Assembly (NCBI RefSeq): GCF_001500025.1 | Contig: NZ_LQIW01000045.1 | Coordinates: forward strand, 1-64,000 | Source: Mycobacterium sp. IS-1590 | GTDB lineage: Bacteria; Actinomycetota; Actinomycetes; Mycobacteriales; Mycobacteriaceae | Direction of reading: 5' to 3' | Length of the DNA: 64,000 bases | In this document: piece after piece, positions 16,345 through 27,610 of the stretch | Layout of the letters: every line of letters starts with the position of its first letter | Numbering within the stretch: the stretch's first letter is position 1 | Notes under the pieces: generated by a model | Told to the model about the DNA's origin: nothing | The model's input: the letters and a program-made list of their open reading frames with translations, nothing else | Database searches by the model: none | Program-made: the position numbers and the translations under genes

Positions 16345-17205
16345 GTGAGTCTGAAGAGGCTGCGGGACGCCGCGCGAGACACGCTGCCGCTGCTGCCGTT
16401 TGTGGCGGTGGTGGTGGTCTTTCTGCTCATCCCCACTGTGACGGTGATCGTCAACGCGTTCTTCGCCGACGGCGCGTTCTCCCTGGAGCGCATCGACGCG
16501 TTGTTCTCAGGCCCGGCATTGTCGGCCCTGAGCAAGAGCATGGTGTTGTCGAGCAGCACCGCGCTCATCGGCGCGACCTTCGGGGCGGTGCTGTCCTGGC
16601 TGATCGCGTCCGGCTCTCCGACGTCGCTGGTGCGGCGCGCGGTGCTGGCCTTGTGTAGTGTGCTCGCACAGTTCGGCAGTGTCGCACTGGCTTTCGCGTT
16701 CCTGGCGACCATCGGGCTCAATGGTGTGCTGACGTTGTGGGTCCAGCGGCTCTTCGACTGGAACCTGGCCGCATCGGGATGGCTGTACGGGCTGCCCGGC
16801 CTGATCCTGGTTTACACGTATTTCCAGATCCCGCTGATGGTCATCGTGTTCATGCCCGCCCTCGAGGGCCTGCGAGATCAGTGGCGCGAAGCGGCGCTGA
16901 GCCTGGGCGCTTCTCGGCTGCAGTACTTCCGCGAGGTCGTCGTGCCGTTGTTGACGCCCGCGTTCCTGGGGTCGGCGTTGTTGTTGTTCGCCAACGCATT
17001 CGCCGCGTACGCGACGGCCGCAGCGTTGGTCAGTCAGGGCAGCCCGATCGTGCCGCTGTTGATCAGGACGGCGCTCACCAGTGAGGTGGTGTTGGGGCAG
17101 ACCGGCTTCGCGTATGCGTTGGCGCTCGAGATGATCGTCGTCGTGGCGGTGGTGATGGTGGCCTACCACAGATTGGTGCGACGTTCGGCGCGGTGGCTCC
17201 GATGA
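16345..17205 (+). CDS. ABC-transporter permease, first subunit
   Basis: A 286-residue inner-membrane protein with six predicted helices and the EAA loop EAALSLGASRLQYFREVVVPLL, which contacts the ATPase. It belongs to the PotB/FbpB-like permease family. The start is GTG 16345, 16 bp after the binding-protein stop. The stop overlaps the second permease start by 4 bp (ATGA). It is probably inactive in transport if the frameshifted ATPase gene is a true lesion. Confidence 0.87.
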   Translation: MSLKRLRDAARDTLPLLPFVAVVVVFLLIPTVTVIVNAFFADGAFSLERIDALFSGPALSALSKSMVLSSSTALIGATFGAVLSWLIASGSPTSLVRRAVLALCSVLAQFGSVALAFAFLATIGLNGVLTLWVQRLFDWNLAASGWLYGLPGLILVYTYFQIPLMVIVFMPALEGLRDQWREAALSLGASRLQYFREVVVPLLTPAFLGSALLLFANAFAAYATAAALVSQGSPIVPLLIRTALTSEVVLGQTGFAYALALEMIVVVAVVMVAYHRLVRRSARWLR

Positions 17206-17984
17206 CCTTCGGCACCAGGATGATTCGGGGCGTGCTCTGGGCGTTGTTCGGCCTGTTCTTCCTGTTCCCGCTCTACGCAATGGCGGATTTCTCGACACGC
17301 AACCTGGTGGCGGGCGGACGCACGTTGCGGGCGTGGGGCAACCTGATCGCCGACGACGCGCTTTACCAGGCCATCGTCGTGTCCCTGCTGCTCGCGGTGT
17401 TCACCGCGCTCGCGACGTTGGTGATCTTGTTGCCGACCATGATCTGGGTACGGCTGCGGGCATCGTGGGCGAAAGGGACCCTCGAGTTCCTGTGCCTGCT
17501 GCCGTTGACGATTCCAGCGTTGGTCATCGTGGTCGGTCTGCGCAATGTCTACCTGTGGGTGGTGTACTTTCTCGGCGAATCGGCGTTGACGCTGACCTTC
17601 GTCTACATCGTGTTGGTGTTTCCGTTCGCCTACCGTGCGCTGGACGCGGCGTTGTCGTCGATCGACCTACGCACCCTCACTGACGCCGCTCGATCGCTCG
17701 GCGCCGGTTGGGCGGCAACGATTCTGCGGGTGGTCGTGCCCAATATCTGGTCGGGGATCCTGTCCGCAGCCTTCTTCTCGATCGCCGTCGTGCTCGGGGA
17801 GTACACCATCGCATCGCTGAGCGGTTACGAGACTTTGCAGGTACAGATCGTGGCGATCGGTAAGGCCGACGGTCCCACGTCGGTGGCCGCGTCGTTGGCC
17901 GTTCTGTTGCTAGGTTTCGTTCTGCTGGTGGGACTTTCACTCGTCACCCGAGGGCGCCGCCGAGTTCAGGGAGTCACCGCATGA
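17202..17984 (+). CDS. ABC-transporter permease, second subunit
   Basis: A 260-residue PotC/FbpB-like permease with six helices and the coupling loop TDAARSLGAGWAATILRVVVPNI. The ATG at 17202 overlaps the previous stop as ATGA. An in-frame GTG at 17193 would add three residues. Its stop overlaps the ATPase start by 4 bp (17981-17984), so the whole operon is coupled. Confidence 0.85.
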   Translation: MTFGTRMIRGVLWALFGLFFLFPLYAMADFSTRNLVAGGRTLRAWGNLIADDALYQAIVVSLLLAVFTALATLVILLPTMIWVRLRASWAKGTLEFLCLLPLTIPALVIVVGLRNVYLWVVYFLGESALTLTFVYIVLVFPFAYRALDAALSSIDLRTLTDAARSLGAGWAATILRVVVPNIWSGILSAAFFSIAVVLGEYTIASLSGYETLQVQIVAIGKADGPTSVAASLAVLLLGFVLLVGLSLVTRGRRRVQGVTA

Positions 17985-19020
17985 ACACGGGAGTCGTCGT
18001 CGAGCTCAACGAGCTGACGCGGGTGTACGGGTCGATGAAGGCGCTCGACGGGCTGACACTGCGCATCGAACCCGGCGAGCTCGTCGCGCTGCTCGGCCCG
18101 TCGGGCTGCGGTAAGACCACCGCGCTGCGCATCCTCGCCGGGCTGGACAGGGCGACATCGGGCACGGTGTCCGTCGATGGGCGAGACGTCAGCCGGCTAC
18201 CGGCCAACAAGCGGGATATGGCATGGTGTTTCAGGCCTACAGCCTGTTTCCCCACCTCACCGCGCTCGACAATGTCGCATTCGGTCTGAAGATGCGCGAT
18301 ACCTCCAAACGTGAACGCCTGTCTCGGGCCGGCGACATGCTGGACCTGGTCGGCCTGTCGGGCCACACCGACAAGTACGCCAGCGAATTGTCCGGCGGTC
18401 AGCAGCAACGCGTCGCGCTGGCCCGCGCCCTGGCGATCGCGCCGCGCGTGCTGCTGCTCGACGAACCGCTGTCGGCGTTGGACGCCGTCGTGCGGTCCCA
18501 GTTGCGCGACGAGATCCGCCGCGTGCAGTCGGAGGTCGGTACCACGATGTTGTTCGTCACCCACGACCAGGAGGAAGCGCTCGCTGTCGCCGACCGCGTC
18601 GGGGTGATGAACCAGGGCAGACTCGAACAGCTGGCCGCTCCTGCCGACATCTACGCCAACCCGGCGACACCCTTCGTCGCGGAGTTCGTCGGCCTGAACA
18701 ACAAAGTGCGCGCGGCAGTTTCGAGTGGCCGGACCCACCTGCTGGGCACGTCGGTTCCGACGCTGCCGGGTTCGGTGACGTCCGGGCCCGGGCTGGCGAT
18801 GGTCCGGCCGGAATCGGTGACGGTGACCGCTGATGAGGCAGGCACGTCGACCGTCAGCTCGGTGGCGTTCCTCGGCGCGATCTCGCGCGTCTACGCCGCG
18901 ACGGAGGACGGCACCGTGATCTGTTCGCAGATGGCGAGTTCGGCGGCGCGCCACTTCGCGCCCGGCGACGCGGTCACCGTCGGTGTGGAATCCGACGGTG
19001 TGCTGGTCGTGCCTGGGTGA
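17981..19020 (+). pseudogene. ABC-transporter ATP-binding subunit, disrupted by a 1-base frameshift
   Basis: Two frames together encode one PotA/FbpC-like ATPase with a C-terminal TOBE region. The first frame (17981-18289) holds the Walker A motif GPSGCGKTT. The second, readable from about 18223 to 19020, holds the Q-loop QAYSLFPHL, the signature LSGGQQQRVALARAL, Walker B VLLLDEPLSALD and the H-loop THDQEEAL. The switch lies at 18218-18224, where ATGGCATGG reads as if one G were missing from ATGGGCATGG; restoring it gives the family-typical RDMGMVFQAYSLFPHL. This is either a real inactivating deletion or a base-calling error. Everything else in the gene looks intact. Confidence 0.88.
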
Positions 19021-19026
19021 ACGGGG

Positions 19027-19611
19027 TCAGACGTCTTTGACCGGTTCGATGCCGAGGTCTCGGTAACTGACCAGCGCGGCGAACGGCACACCGCGCGCGG
19101 CGAAGCGTTTGGAGGCGATGTCGCCGCGGTCCACCATCGGGATCACGCCGGTGACCACCGCACCCGCCGCGGTCACCCGGTCGAACGCGATCTCGGTCGA
19201 GCCGCCGGTGCTGATCACATCGTCGACCAGCAACACCCGCGTACCCGGCGCCAACCGGGTGCCCTCGATCCACTGCTCGCGTCCGCGTGACTTCTGTTCC
19301 TTGCGGACCGAGAACCACGCCTTGCCGGTGACCATCGCGATGCCGTGCGCCAGCGGGTCGGCGCCCATGGTCAACCCGCCCACCGCGTCGAAGTCGATGC
19401 CGCGGCTCTCGGCCAGTTCGGCGACCGCGCGGCTGACGATCGTCAGCCGCTCACCGGTGTCGATCGCGTACTTGCCGTCGATGTAGTCGTGGCTGAGCTG
19501 GCCGCTGGCCAACCGGAACGGCTCGTCGCGGCGCTCGTGGCCGCGGGTGGCGATCAGGTCGAACGCCGCTTGCCAGGTGGCCGGTCGCCCGGAGGGAGCC
19601 GCAGCAGTCAT
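19027..19611 (-). CDS. Orotate phosphoribosyltransferase-like protein
   Basis: A 194-residue type I phosphoribosyltransferase. The PRPP-binding motif VLLVDDVISTGGST lies at 127-140, with VGGLTMGADPLAHGIA near 77-92 and RKEQKSRGREQWIEG as the flexible loop, as in OPRTases (orotate plus PRPP to OMP). It differs considerably in wording from the M. tuberculosis PyrE (Rv0382c) that I recall, so it may be a second, divergent OPRTase or a related base salvage enzyme. It converges on the ABC ATPase with a 6-bp gap. Confidence 0.8.
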   Translation of the reverse strand: MTAAAPSGRPATWQAAFDLIATRGHERRDEPFRLASGQLSHDYIDGKYAIDTGERLTIVSRAVAELAESRGIDFDAVGGLTMGADPLAHGIAMVTGKAWFSVRKEQKSRGREQWIEGTRLAPGTRVLLVDDVISTGGSTEIAFDRVTAAGAVVTGVIPMVDRGDIASKRFAARGVPFAALVSYRDLGIEPVKDV

Positions 19612-19625
19612 GGGGTGATCGTATT

Positions 19626-20426
19626 TCAGCCGCGGCGCGCCAGGCGGGTCAGCTCGACGGCGGCCGAACGCAATTCGTCGATCGAGTCGATCTTCTTCGG
19701 ATAGCCGATCCGGGTGTAGGCCAGACCGCGGTCGGTGGTGAGTCGCAGGTCGAGGCCGTACCGGTCCGCGCCGGTGCAGGTCGCCGCGGTGGTGTCGGGG
19801 TAGCCGCCCAACGCCTTGGCCATCGCGACCAGCGTGTCGGCGTGGTCGGCGTTGAGGTGCGCGACAGCGCCGGCCGCCAGCGGTTGGACCGGATCGGGTT
19901 GCGCTGCCGAATACGCCTCACCGGTCGTCGACTCCATCCGCCCGTAGCCGCCGACCCAGCGCACCCGCCGCACCCGCAGCACCCACAGCGTGAAGTCGCT
20001 GTAGTCGATGTAGTACTTCGCGGCAGCGACGGCCGACAGGTGTGCTTCGCGCGCGGCGGCGAGTTCGTCGTCGGTGGGCCGCTCGACCACCCCGGCGAGC
20101 GTGACCCTTCCACTGGCCAGCGGGTCGGTCTCCGACGTCGGCGCGACGATCGCGATGCTCGCCCGCGGGTCGGCCAACAGATTGCGGCCGTGCTCGGCGA
20201 GGTTGGACACGCACAGCACAGGAGCGCCGGCGAGCAACCCGTACGTCACGAACGACGCCCACGGATCCCCCTCGGCCGTCAGCGTCGCCAATGTCGCGGT
20301 ATTGGTGGATGCGGCGATGGTCCGGGCTTCCTCGGCAGCCGTCGGGCGGACGGAGTTGACGACCTCCGTCAGCGGCGGAGGAATCGACGGTGCGTCGCCG
20401 GGGTCGCCGTGATCACGTGTGGCCAC
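19626..20426 (-). CDS. HugZ-like haem-degrading/PPOX-fold protein with C-terminal DUF2470 domain
   Basis: A 266-residue protein. It has an N-terminal pyridoxamine-phosphate-oxidase split barrel (about 25-170; TATLATLTAEGDPWASFVTYG, then LAEHGRNLLADPRASI) and a C-terminal DUF2470-type domain starting VAHLNADHADTLVAMAKALGG. This two-domain layout is that of HugZ proteins, which bind and oxidatively open haem, although many homologues are uncharacterised. The start is GTG 20424-20426. It lies 14 bp upstream of the OPRTase-like gene on the same strand. Confidence 0.8.
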   Translation of the reverse strand: MATRDHGDPGDAPSIPPPLTEVVNSVRPTAAEEARTIAASTNTATLATLTAEGDPWASFVTYGLLAGAPVLCVSNLAEHGRNLLADPRASIAIVAPTSETDPLASGRVTLAGVVERPTDDELAAAREAHLSAVAAAKYYIDYSDFTLWVLRVRRVRWVGGYGRMESTTGEAYSAAQPDPVQPLAAGAVAHLNADHADTLVAMAKALGGYPDTTAATCTGADRYGLDLRLTTDRGLAYTRIGYPKKIDSIDELRSAAVELTRLARRG

Positions 20427-20506
20427 GCCGGAACGATACCGAAGTCAGCGCGCGCAGAAATTTCCGCCGATTCGATTCTCGGCGACGTGGGTAGGTTGAA
20501 CACCGT

Positions 20507-22329
<1,823 letters not shown>

Positions 22330-22333
<4 letters not shown>

Positions 22334-23676
22334 CCCTGCCGTTCGACGAGTGGCTGCCACACCAACGGTGGTACGCCGGGCGCAGCCGTGAGTTGGCCGC
22401 GGTGCAGCAGGCGGCCTCCACCACGCTGCGCGACGATTTGGACCTGGTGCTGCTCGATGTCTCCTACACCGACGGTTCGAGTGAGCGCTATCAGGTGTTG
22501 GTGCGCTGGAACACCGGCCCCATTGAGGAGTACGCGGAGGTCGCGACCATCGGCGCCGACGGTGACCGCACCGCCTATGACGCCCTCTACGACCCGGGCG
22601 CGGCGCAGTACCTGCTGTCGCTGATCGACTCGTCGGCGACGGTGGGGGACGGTGCCGGGGCGGTGCGTTTCGTCAAGGAGCCCGATGTGGAGTTGCCGCT
22701 GGACGCGGCGCCGCGGGTCTCGGCGGCCGAGCAGAGCAACACCAGCGTGGTGTTCGAGGAGAAGGCGATCCTCAAGCTTTTCCGTCGCATCACACCCGGC
22801 ACGAACCCGGACATCGAGCTGAACCGCGTGCTGGCCCGCGCCGGCAACCCGCACGTGGCGCGGCTGCTCGGCTCGTTCGAGACGACGTGGGACGGGCGCG
22901 AGGACGGCGAGCCGTGCGCGCTCGGCATGGTGACCGAGTTCGCGGCGACCTCGGCCGAGGGCTGGGATATGGCGACCGCGAGCACGCGTGACCTGTTCGC
23001 CGAGGGTGACCTATACGCCGACGAGGTCGGCGGCGACTTCGCCGGCGAGTCGTACCGGCTCGGCGAGGCGGTCGCGTCGGTGCACGCGACGCTGGCCGAC
23101 GAACTGGGCACCGAGACCACGCTGTTCCCGACGGACACCGCGCTGGAGCGGCTGGCGTCGGCGACAAAGTCCGTGCCCGACCTCGAGAAGTACGCGCCGC
23201 TGATCGAGGAGCGGTACCGCAAGCTGTCAGAGGAGACCGTCACCGTTCAGCGCATCCACGGCGATCTGCATCTCGGCCAGGTGTTGCGCATCCCCGAAGG
23301 CTGGCTGCTCATCGACTTCGAGGGTGAGCCCGGTCAGCCGCTCGAGGAACGGCGCCGACCGGACTCCCCGCTGCGCGACGTGGCCGGGGTGCTGCGGTCC
23401 TTCGAATACGCCGCCTACCAACGGTTGATGGAACAGTCCTCCGACGAGGACCACGACCGTCAGCTCGGCGCGCGAGCCCGCGAGTGGGTGGACCGCAACG
23501 CCGCGTCGTTCTGCGAGGGCTATGCAGAGGTGTCGGGTACCGACCCTCGCGACAACGGGCAACTGTTGGCGGCCTACGAACTGGACAAGGCGATCTACGA
23601 GGCCGCGTACGAGGCGCGCTTCCGGCCGAGTTGGTTGCCGATCCCGATGAAGTCGATCGCGCGCATCATCGGCTGA
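22330..23676 (+). CDS. mak: Maltokinase (Pep2)
   Basis: A 448-residue kinase that phosphorylates maltose with ATP to maltose-1-phosphate. The aminoglycoside-phosphotransferase-like C-lobe shows the catalytic loop HGDLHLGQ (Asp312) and the metal-binding IDFEGEP (Asp329). The N-terminal cap begins LPFDEWLPHQRWYAGRSRE, as in other maltokinases. It is translationally coupled to treS by the ATGA overlap, as in M. tuberculosis Rv0126-Rv0127. Its product is the donor for GlgE, which is not in this window. Confidence 0.95.
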
Positions 23677-23683
23677 TCCGATC

Positions 23684-24064
23684 GTGGCCAAGTACTCGCT
23701 CAACGATGCGGCGGTGGCCAGAGCGCGTGAACTGATCGATGCGCGCCAGTACGTGCTCGACAGCGATTGGGGCGAGGTGCAGCCGCGCGCCGAGGCGCAG
23801 AACGCCTATCTCGACACACACTCCTGGCAGGACTATGCGGCATGGCATCTCGGCCTGACCGAGGGTGCCCGCGACGAGACCAAGGCGCGGTACGCGTTCG
23901 TCTACGGCGACTTTCGCCGGCTCCACCGGTCAGGGCTCATCGCCTGCGTGTACCGGGCGTCGGAGTGGCGGCACAAGGACGTGGAACTCGCCGCCCACCA
24001 GCTGCTGCAGTACCTCGACGGAAAGACCGGGCTGAAGCCGTCCCGGCCTATTGGTGAAGCATGA
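23684..24064 (+). CDS. Conserved hypothetical protein downstream of mak
   Basis: A 126-residue soluble protein starting GTG 23684, 7 bp after the maltokinase stop, so probably the third gene of the treS operon. It is rich in Trp, Tyr and charged residues (HSWQDYAAWHLGL and ARYAFVYGDFRRLHRSGLIACVYRASEW). It has no transmembrane segment. The wording resembles a conserved actinobacterial protein family of unknown function. Its 3' end overlaps the convergent TetR gene by 17 bp. Confidence 0.75.
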   Translation: MAKYSLNDAAVARARELIDARQYVLDSDWGEVQPRAEAQNAYLDTHSWQDYAAWHLGLTEGARDETKARYAFVYGDFRRLHRSGLIACVYRASEWRHKDVELAAHQLLQYLDGKTGLKPSRPIGEA

Positions 24065-24608
24065 GGTCGAGCACGCGCTCGCTCAGCGCCGCGGGCTCGC
24101 GCGGTGCCGCTCCCACCTCGTGCAACAAGCCGAGGCCGGTGGCGAACAGGAGAGCCGAACGCAGGTCCGCCTCGCCGTCGTCGAACCCGTAGTCGACCAG
24201 CGCCTCCCGCACCGCGTTGAGCACGCGCACATCGCTCTGCTGGACGCTGGCCAGCACCGTCTGGTCGGTCAACGACCAGACCCGCATCGCGCGCTCCAGC
24301 GCCCACTGGTCGGGACACATCAGTGTCTGGATCATCGCCGCCAACCGGGCGCGGGGTTCGGCGCCGCGCATGCCCTCGAACCGGTGCCGCTGCTCGTCGT
24401 GCAGATTGGCCCACGCCCGGGCCAGCGCGTCGCGGTAGGCGGGCATGTCGGTGAAGTGCCAGTAGAAGCTGCCCTTGGTAACTTCGAGACGCTCACACAG
24501 ACGGCCGATCCGCAGCGCTCCGGGGCCGCCGTCGGCGAGCACGTCAAAACCGGTCTGGATCCAGTCTTGAGCGGTGACCCGACGCCCGGTGCTGGTGGGG
24601 GCGGTCAT
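24048..24608 (-). CDS. TetR-family transcriptional regulator
   Basis: A 186-residue repressor-type protein. The N-terminal helix-turn-helix reads TGFDVLADGGPGALRIGRLCERLEVTKGSFYWHF, typical of TetR, followed by an all-helical ligand domain. ATG 24606-24608 is chosen. Another in-frame ATG at 24618-24620 would add four residues and is also possible. A 12-bp perfect palindrome lies 43 bp upstream and is a good candidate operator. The ligand is unknown. Confidence 0.85.
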   Translation of the reverse strand: MTAPTSTGRRVTAQDWIQTGFDVLADGGPGALRIGRLCERLEVTKGSFYWHFTDMPAYRDALARAWANLHDEQRHRFEGMRGAEPRARLAAMIQTLMCPDQWALERAMRVWSLTDQTVLASVQQSDVRVLNAVREALVDYGFDDGEADLRSALLFATGLGLLHEVGAAPREPAALSERVLDLMLHQ

Positions 24609-24650
24609 GGAGGGCAGCATACGCGGATGCGTCCCCATTACTGACACTCA

Positions 24651-24662
24651 CGAAAATTTTCG
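24651..24662. promoter_or_regulatory. Perfect 12-bp palindrome CGAAAATTTTCG, candidate TetR operator
   Basis: The AT-rich palindrome stands out in GC-rich DNA and lies in the promoter region of the adjacent minus-strand TetR gene. TetR-family repressors usually autoregulate through such sites. Binding is an inference. Confidence 0.45.
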
Positions 24663-24679
24663 GACTAACAATCTGGACG

Positions 24680-24779
24680 GCAACCGTGGCCGCCGGTAGG
24701 CGCCGCCGCTCATCGGCTCCTACTCGCCCCGCCCGGGCGTGTGACAACTCAGACTGTCATTCGCGACGGCCACGGTTGC
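24680..24779. repeat. Separated 13-bp inverted repeat in the tetR-25.0 kb intergenic region
   Basis: GCAACCGTGGCCG at 24680-24692 is the exact reverse complement of CGGCCACGGTTGC at 24767-24779, with 74 bp between. The rest of the 365-bp gap between the tetR start (24608) and the next gene (24974) holds only weak, overlapping open frames that I do not accept as genes. Looped transcript or protein-binding roles are possible. Confidence 0.7.
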
Positions 24780-24973
24780 TGTGAGACAAACCGTAGCACA
24801 AAAGCGTGTTCGCGTCAGCGATTTCGACGGTCAAGAGGCCTGTCGCACAGTCGGTTTCGGCTACGGTCGGGCCGAACGCGAGCACTTCCGGCGCTGCGGC
24901 CGACGGACGGCGTCGGTCCGTACGCCGCGCGATGCGGCGTTTAGCCACCCGGCAGGTGGGCAACCGAACAACT

Positions 24974-25354
24974 GTGAGCGCAAACCCGGACCCAGGCTAT
25001 TCACCCAACGACGGCGGCGGCGTCGGCGACACGCTGCGCCCGACGGAGGCGTTCGACTCCGACGACGTGCGCAATGCCGACGGCGACGAAACGGTCGATC
25101 CGCCAGAGGGGTGGCGGGAAGCCGACAAGATCAACGCCGACGGCGAGGTCGACGAGACCCTTGACGAGAAACTGGCCGCCGAAGAGCCCGAGCAGCCTGA
25201 GCTGAACGAGCCGAGGGGGGAGCCCAGCGGCGACACCGAGCTGCGCCCCGACGACCAGTTCGAGCGCATCGACCCAGACCAGCACGGCCGCAACAGGGGG
25301 CAGATCGACGGCACCCCCGAGGACGGCGACTCGTTCTTCCCGGTCGTCGAGTAG
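24974..25354 (+). CDS. Acidic, probably disordered small protein
   Basis: A 126-residue protein, strongly acidic (many Asp/Glu/Pro/Gly), without hydrophobic segments, resembling the DUF5709-type acidic proteins of mycobacteria. The start GTG 24974 opens MSANPDPGYSPNDGG. The frame is open farther upstream, but that part is Arg-rich and unlike the rest. Its stop abuts the stop of convergent glgX with no intervening base. Function unknown. Confidence 0.6.
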   Translation: MSANPDPGYSPNDGGGVGDTLRPTEAFDSDDVRNADGDETVDPPEGWREADKINADGEVDETLDEKLAAEEPEQPELNEPRGEPSGDTELRPDDQFERIDPDQHGRNRGQIDGTPEDGDSFFPVVE

Positions 25355-27502
25355 CTACTCCGCCGGGGCCGCCTGCAGCACCACAACCGAGCGCGCGGCG
25401 ACGGATACCTTCTGCGCGGCTTCGACCGGGGTCGGCTCGTCGTCGCCGTCGGCCGACGTGTCGATCACCGCGATCCAGGATTCGCCGAATTTCTTCTCCG
25501 GCATCACGAAGTCGATCGGCTCGTAGTGGGCGTTGAAGCACAGCACGAACGAGTCGTCGACGATGCGCTGCCCGCGCACGTCGCGATCGGGGATGCCTTG
25601 GCCGTTGAGATACACCGCGATTGACTTGGCGTAGCCCGCTTCCCAGTCCTCGTCGCTCATCTCCGAGCCGTCGGGTGCGAACCAGGCGATGTCGGGCAGC
25701 CCTTCGCCGCCGCGGTGGCGCACCGGCCGACCGGAGAAGAACCGGCGCCGGCGGAACACCGGGTGCGCCGCGCGCAGCGCCGATACCTTGCGGGTGAATT
25801 CCATCAATTCGGTGTCGATGCTGGACCAGTCGATCCACGACAGCTCGTTGTCCTGGCAGTACACGTTGTTGTTGCCCTGCTGGGTGCGACCCAGCTCATC
25901 GCCATGGGCGATCATCGGAACACCCTGCGAAAGTAACAGCGTCGTAAGGAAATTGCGCTGCTGCTGCGCTCGCAGCGCGTTGATCTCGGGATCGTCGGTC
26001 GGTCCCTCCACGCCGCAGTTCCAGGACCGGTTGTGGCTCTCGCCGTCGTTGTTATCCTCGCCGTTGGCCTCGTTGTGTTTCTCGTTGTAGGACACCAAGT
26101 CACGCAGCGTGAAGCCGTCGTGGGCGATGACGAAGTTGATGGAGGCGACGGGCCGCCGACCGGTCTGCTCGTACAGGTCGGCCGAACCCGTTAAGCGATA
26201 AGCCAATTCGTCGAGTGTGGCGGGTTCACCGCGCCAGTAGTCGCGGACCGTGTCGCGGTATTTTCCGTTCCACTCCGTCCACTGCGGAGGGAAGTTGCCC
26301 ACCTGGTAACCGCCGGGGCCGACGTCCCACGGTTCGGCGATCAGCTTGACCTGGCTGACCGTCGGATCCTGTTGTACGAGTTCGAAGAACGTTGCCAGTC
26401 GGTCGACGTCGTAGAATTCCCGGGCCAGTGTGGAGGCGAGATCGAATCGGAATCCGTCGACGTGCATCTCGGTCACCCAGTACCGCAACGAATCCATGAT
26501 CAGCTGAAGCGAATGCGGATGGCCGACGTTGAGGCTGTTGCCGGTTCCGGTGTAATCCATGTAGTACCGCTTGTCGTCTTCGACGAGCCGGTAGTAGGCC
26601 CCGTTGTCGATGCCCCGCATCGACAGCGTCGGGCCCAGATGGTTGCCCTCGGCGGTGTGGTTGTAGACGACGTCGAGGATCACCTCGATGCCCGCCTCGT
26701 GCAGCGCGCGGACCATCGCCTTGAACTCCTGTACCTGTCCGCCGGGGTTCGGGCTGGAGCTGTATTTGGAGTCCGGCGCGAGGAAGCCGATCGTGTTGTA
26801 GCCCCAGTAGTTGGACAGGCCCTTGTCGATCAGCGTGGAGTCGTTGGCGAAGTGGTGCACCGGCAGCAACTCGATCGCCGTCACCCCCAGTGACTGCAGA
26901 TGCTCGATGATCACCGGATGCGCGACGGCCGAGTAGGTGCCGCGGATGTTCTCGGGGATGTCGGGGTGCGTCTGCGTCAACCCCTTGACGTGCGCCTCGT
27001 AGATGACCGAATCGGCGTACTCGTAGTCCGGCGGCCGGTCGTTGCCCCAGTCGAAGTACGGGTTGATGACCACCGACTTCGGCATGCTCTGCGCGGAGTC
27101 GTCGTCATTGCGGCTGTCGGGATCGCCGAAGTTGTAGCTGAACAGCGACTGGTTCCAGTCGAAGTTGCCGTCGATGGCCTTCGAGTACGGATCGAGCAGC
27201 AGCTTGTTCGGGTTGCAGCGCTGACCGGTCGGCGGGTCATATGTGCCGTGCACCCGGTAGCCGTACCGCTGGCCAGGTTCGATGTTCGGGATGAACCCGT
27301 GCCAGACGAACGCGTCGTTCTCGGGCAGCGTTATGCGGGTCTCGGTGCCATCGGCGTCGAACAGGCACAGCTCGACCTTCTCGGCGGCCTCACTGAACAC
27401 CGCGAAGTTGGTGCCCGTCCCGTCGTAGGTTGCGCCGAGTGGGTAGGCCTTACCCGGCCAGACCTCGTGGGACGCGGCTTGGGGGGCGGGGGCTTGGGTC
27501 AA
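25355..27502 (-). CDS. glgX: Glycogen debranching enzyme GlgX/TreX
   Basis: A 715-residue GH13 isoamylase-type enzyme that hydrolyses alpha-1,6 branches of glycogen or alpha-glucan. An N-terminal CBM48-like domain (GATYDGTGTNFAVFSEAAEKV) precedes the barrel. Catalytic motifs are VDGFRFDLAS (nucleophile Asp), IAEPWD (acid/base Glu) and INFVIAHDGFT. The start is TTG 27500-27502, behind GGAG, because no ATG or GTG lies in frame nearby. M. tuberculosis has a treXYZ cluster elsewhere; here the gene lies beside treS-mak and probably serves alpha-glucan turnover. Confidence 0.93.
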   Translation of the reverse strand: MTQAPAPQAASHEVWPGKAYPLGATYDGTGTNFAVFSEAAEKVELCLFDADGTETRITLPENDAFVWHGFIPNIEPGQRYGYRVHGTYDPPTGQRCNPNKLLLDPYSKAIDGNFDWNQSLFSYNFGDPDSRNDDDSAQSMPKSVVINPYFDWGNDRPPDYEYADSVIYEAHVKGLTQTHPDIPENIRGTYSAVAHPVIIEHLQSLGVTAIELLPVHHFANDSTLIDKGLSNYWGYNTIGFLAPDSKYSSSPNPGGQVQEFKAMVRALHEAGIEVILDVVYNHTAEGNHLGPTLSMRGIDNGAYYRLVEDDKRYYMDYTGTGNSLNVGHPHSLQLIMDSLRYWVTEMHVDGFRFDLASTLAREFYDVDRLATFFELVQQDPTVSQVKLIAEPWDVGPGGYQVGNFPPQWTEWNGKYRDTVRDYWRGEPATLDELAYRLTGSADLYEQTGRRPVASINFVIAHDGFTLRDLVSYNEKHNEANGEDNNDGESHNRSWNCGVEGPTDDPEINALRAQQQRNFLTTLLLSQGVPMIAHGDELGRTQQGNNNVYCQDNELSWIDWSSIDTELMEFTRKVSALRAAHPVFRRRRFFSGRPVRHRGGEGLPDIAWFAPDGSEMSDEDWEAGYAKSIAVYLNGQGIPDRDVRGQRIVDDSFVLCFNAHYEPIDFVMPEKKFGESWIAVIDTSADGDDEPTPVEAAQKVSVAARSVVVLQAAPAE

Positions 27503-27610
27503 TTCTCACTCCAGACGACGACACAACTCACAACGGAACGATACGGGTGTGCCCGATGCGGCAGCATCACAACCAAACCCGCACGAGATCACAGCAGCCA
27601 GGAGAAACGC

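Noticed and set aside
24757..24963. Minus-strand 68-codon frame in the gap after tetR
   Set aside because: Arg-rich, no RBS, no similarity pattern; probably noise.
26900..27610. Upstream extension of the enoyl-CoA hydratase frame
   Set aside because: It runs antisense to glgX and is not crotonase-like; the GTG at 27611 with AGGAG defines the true start.
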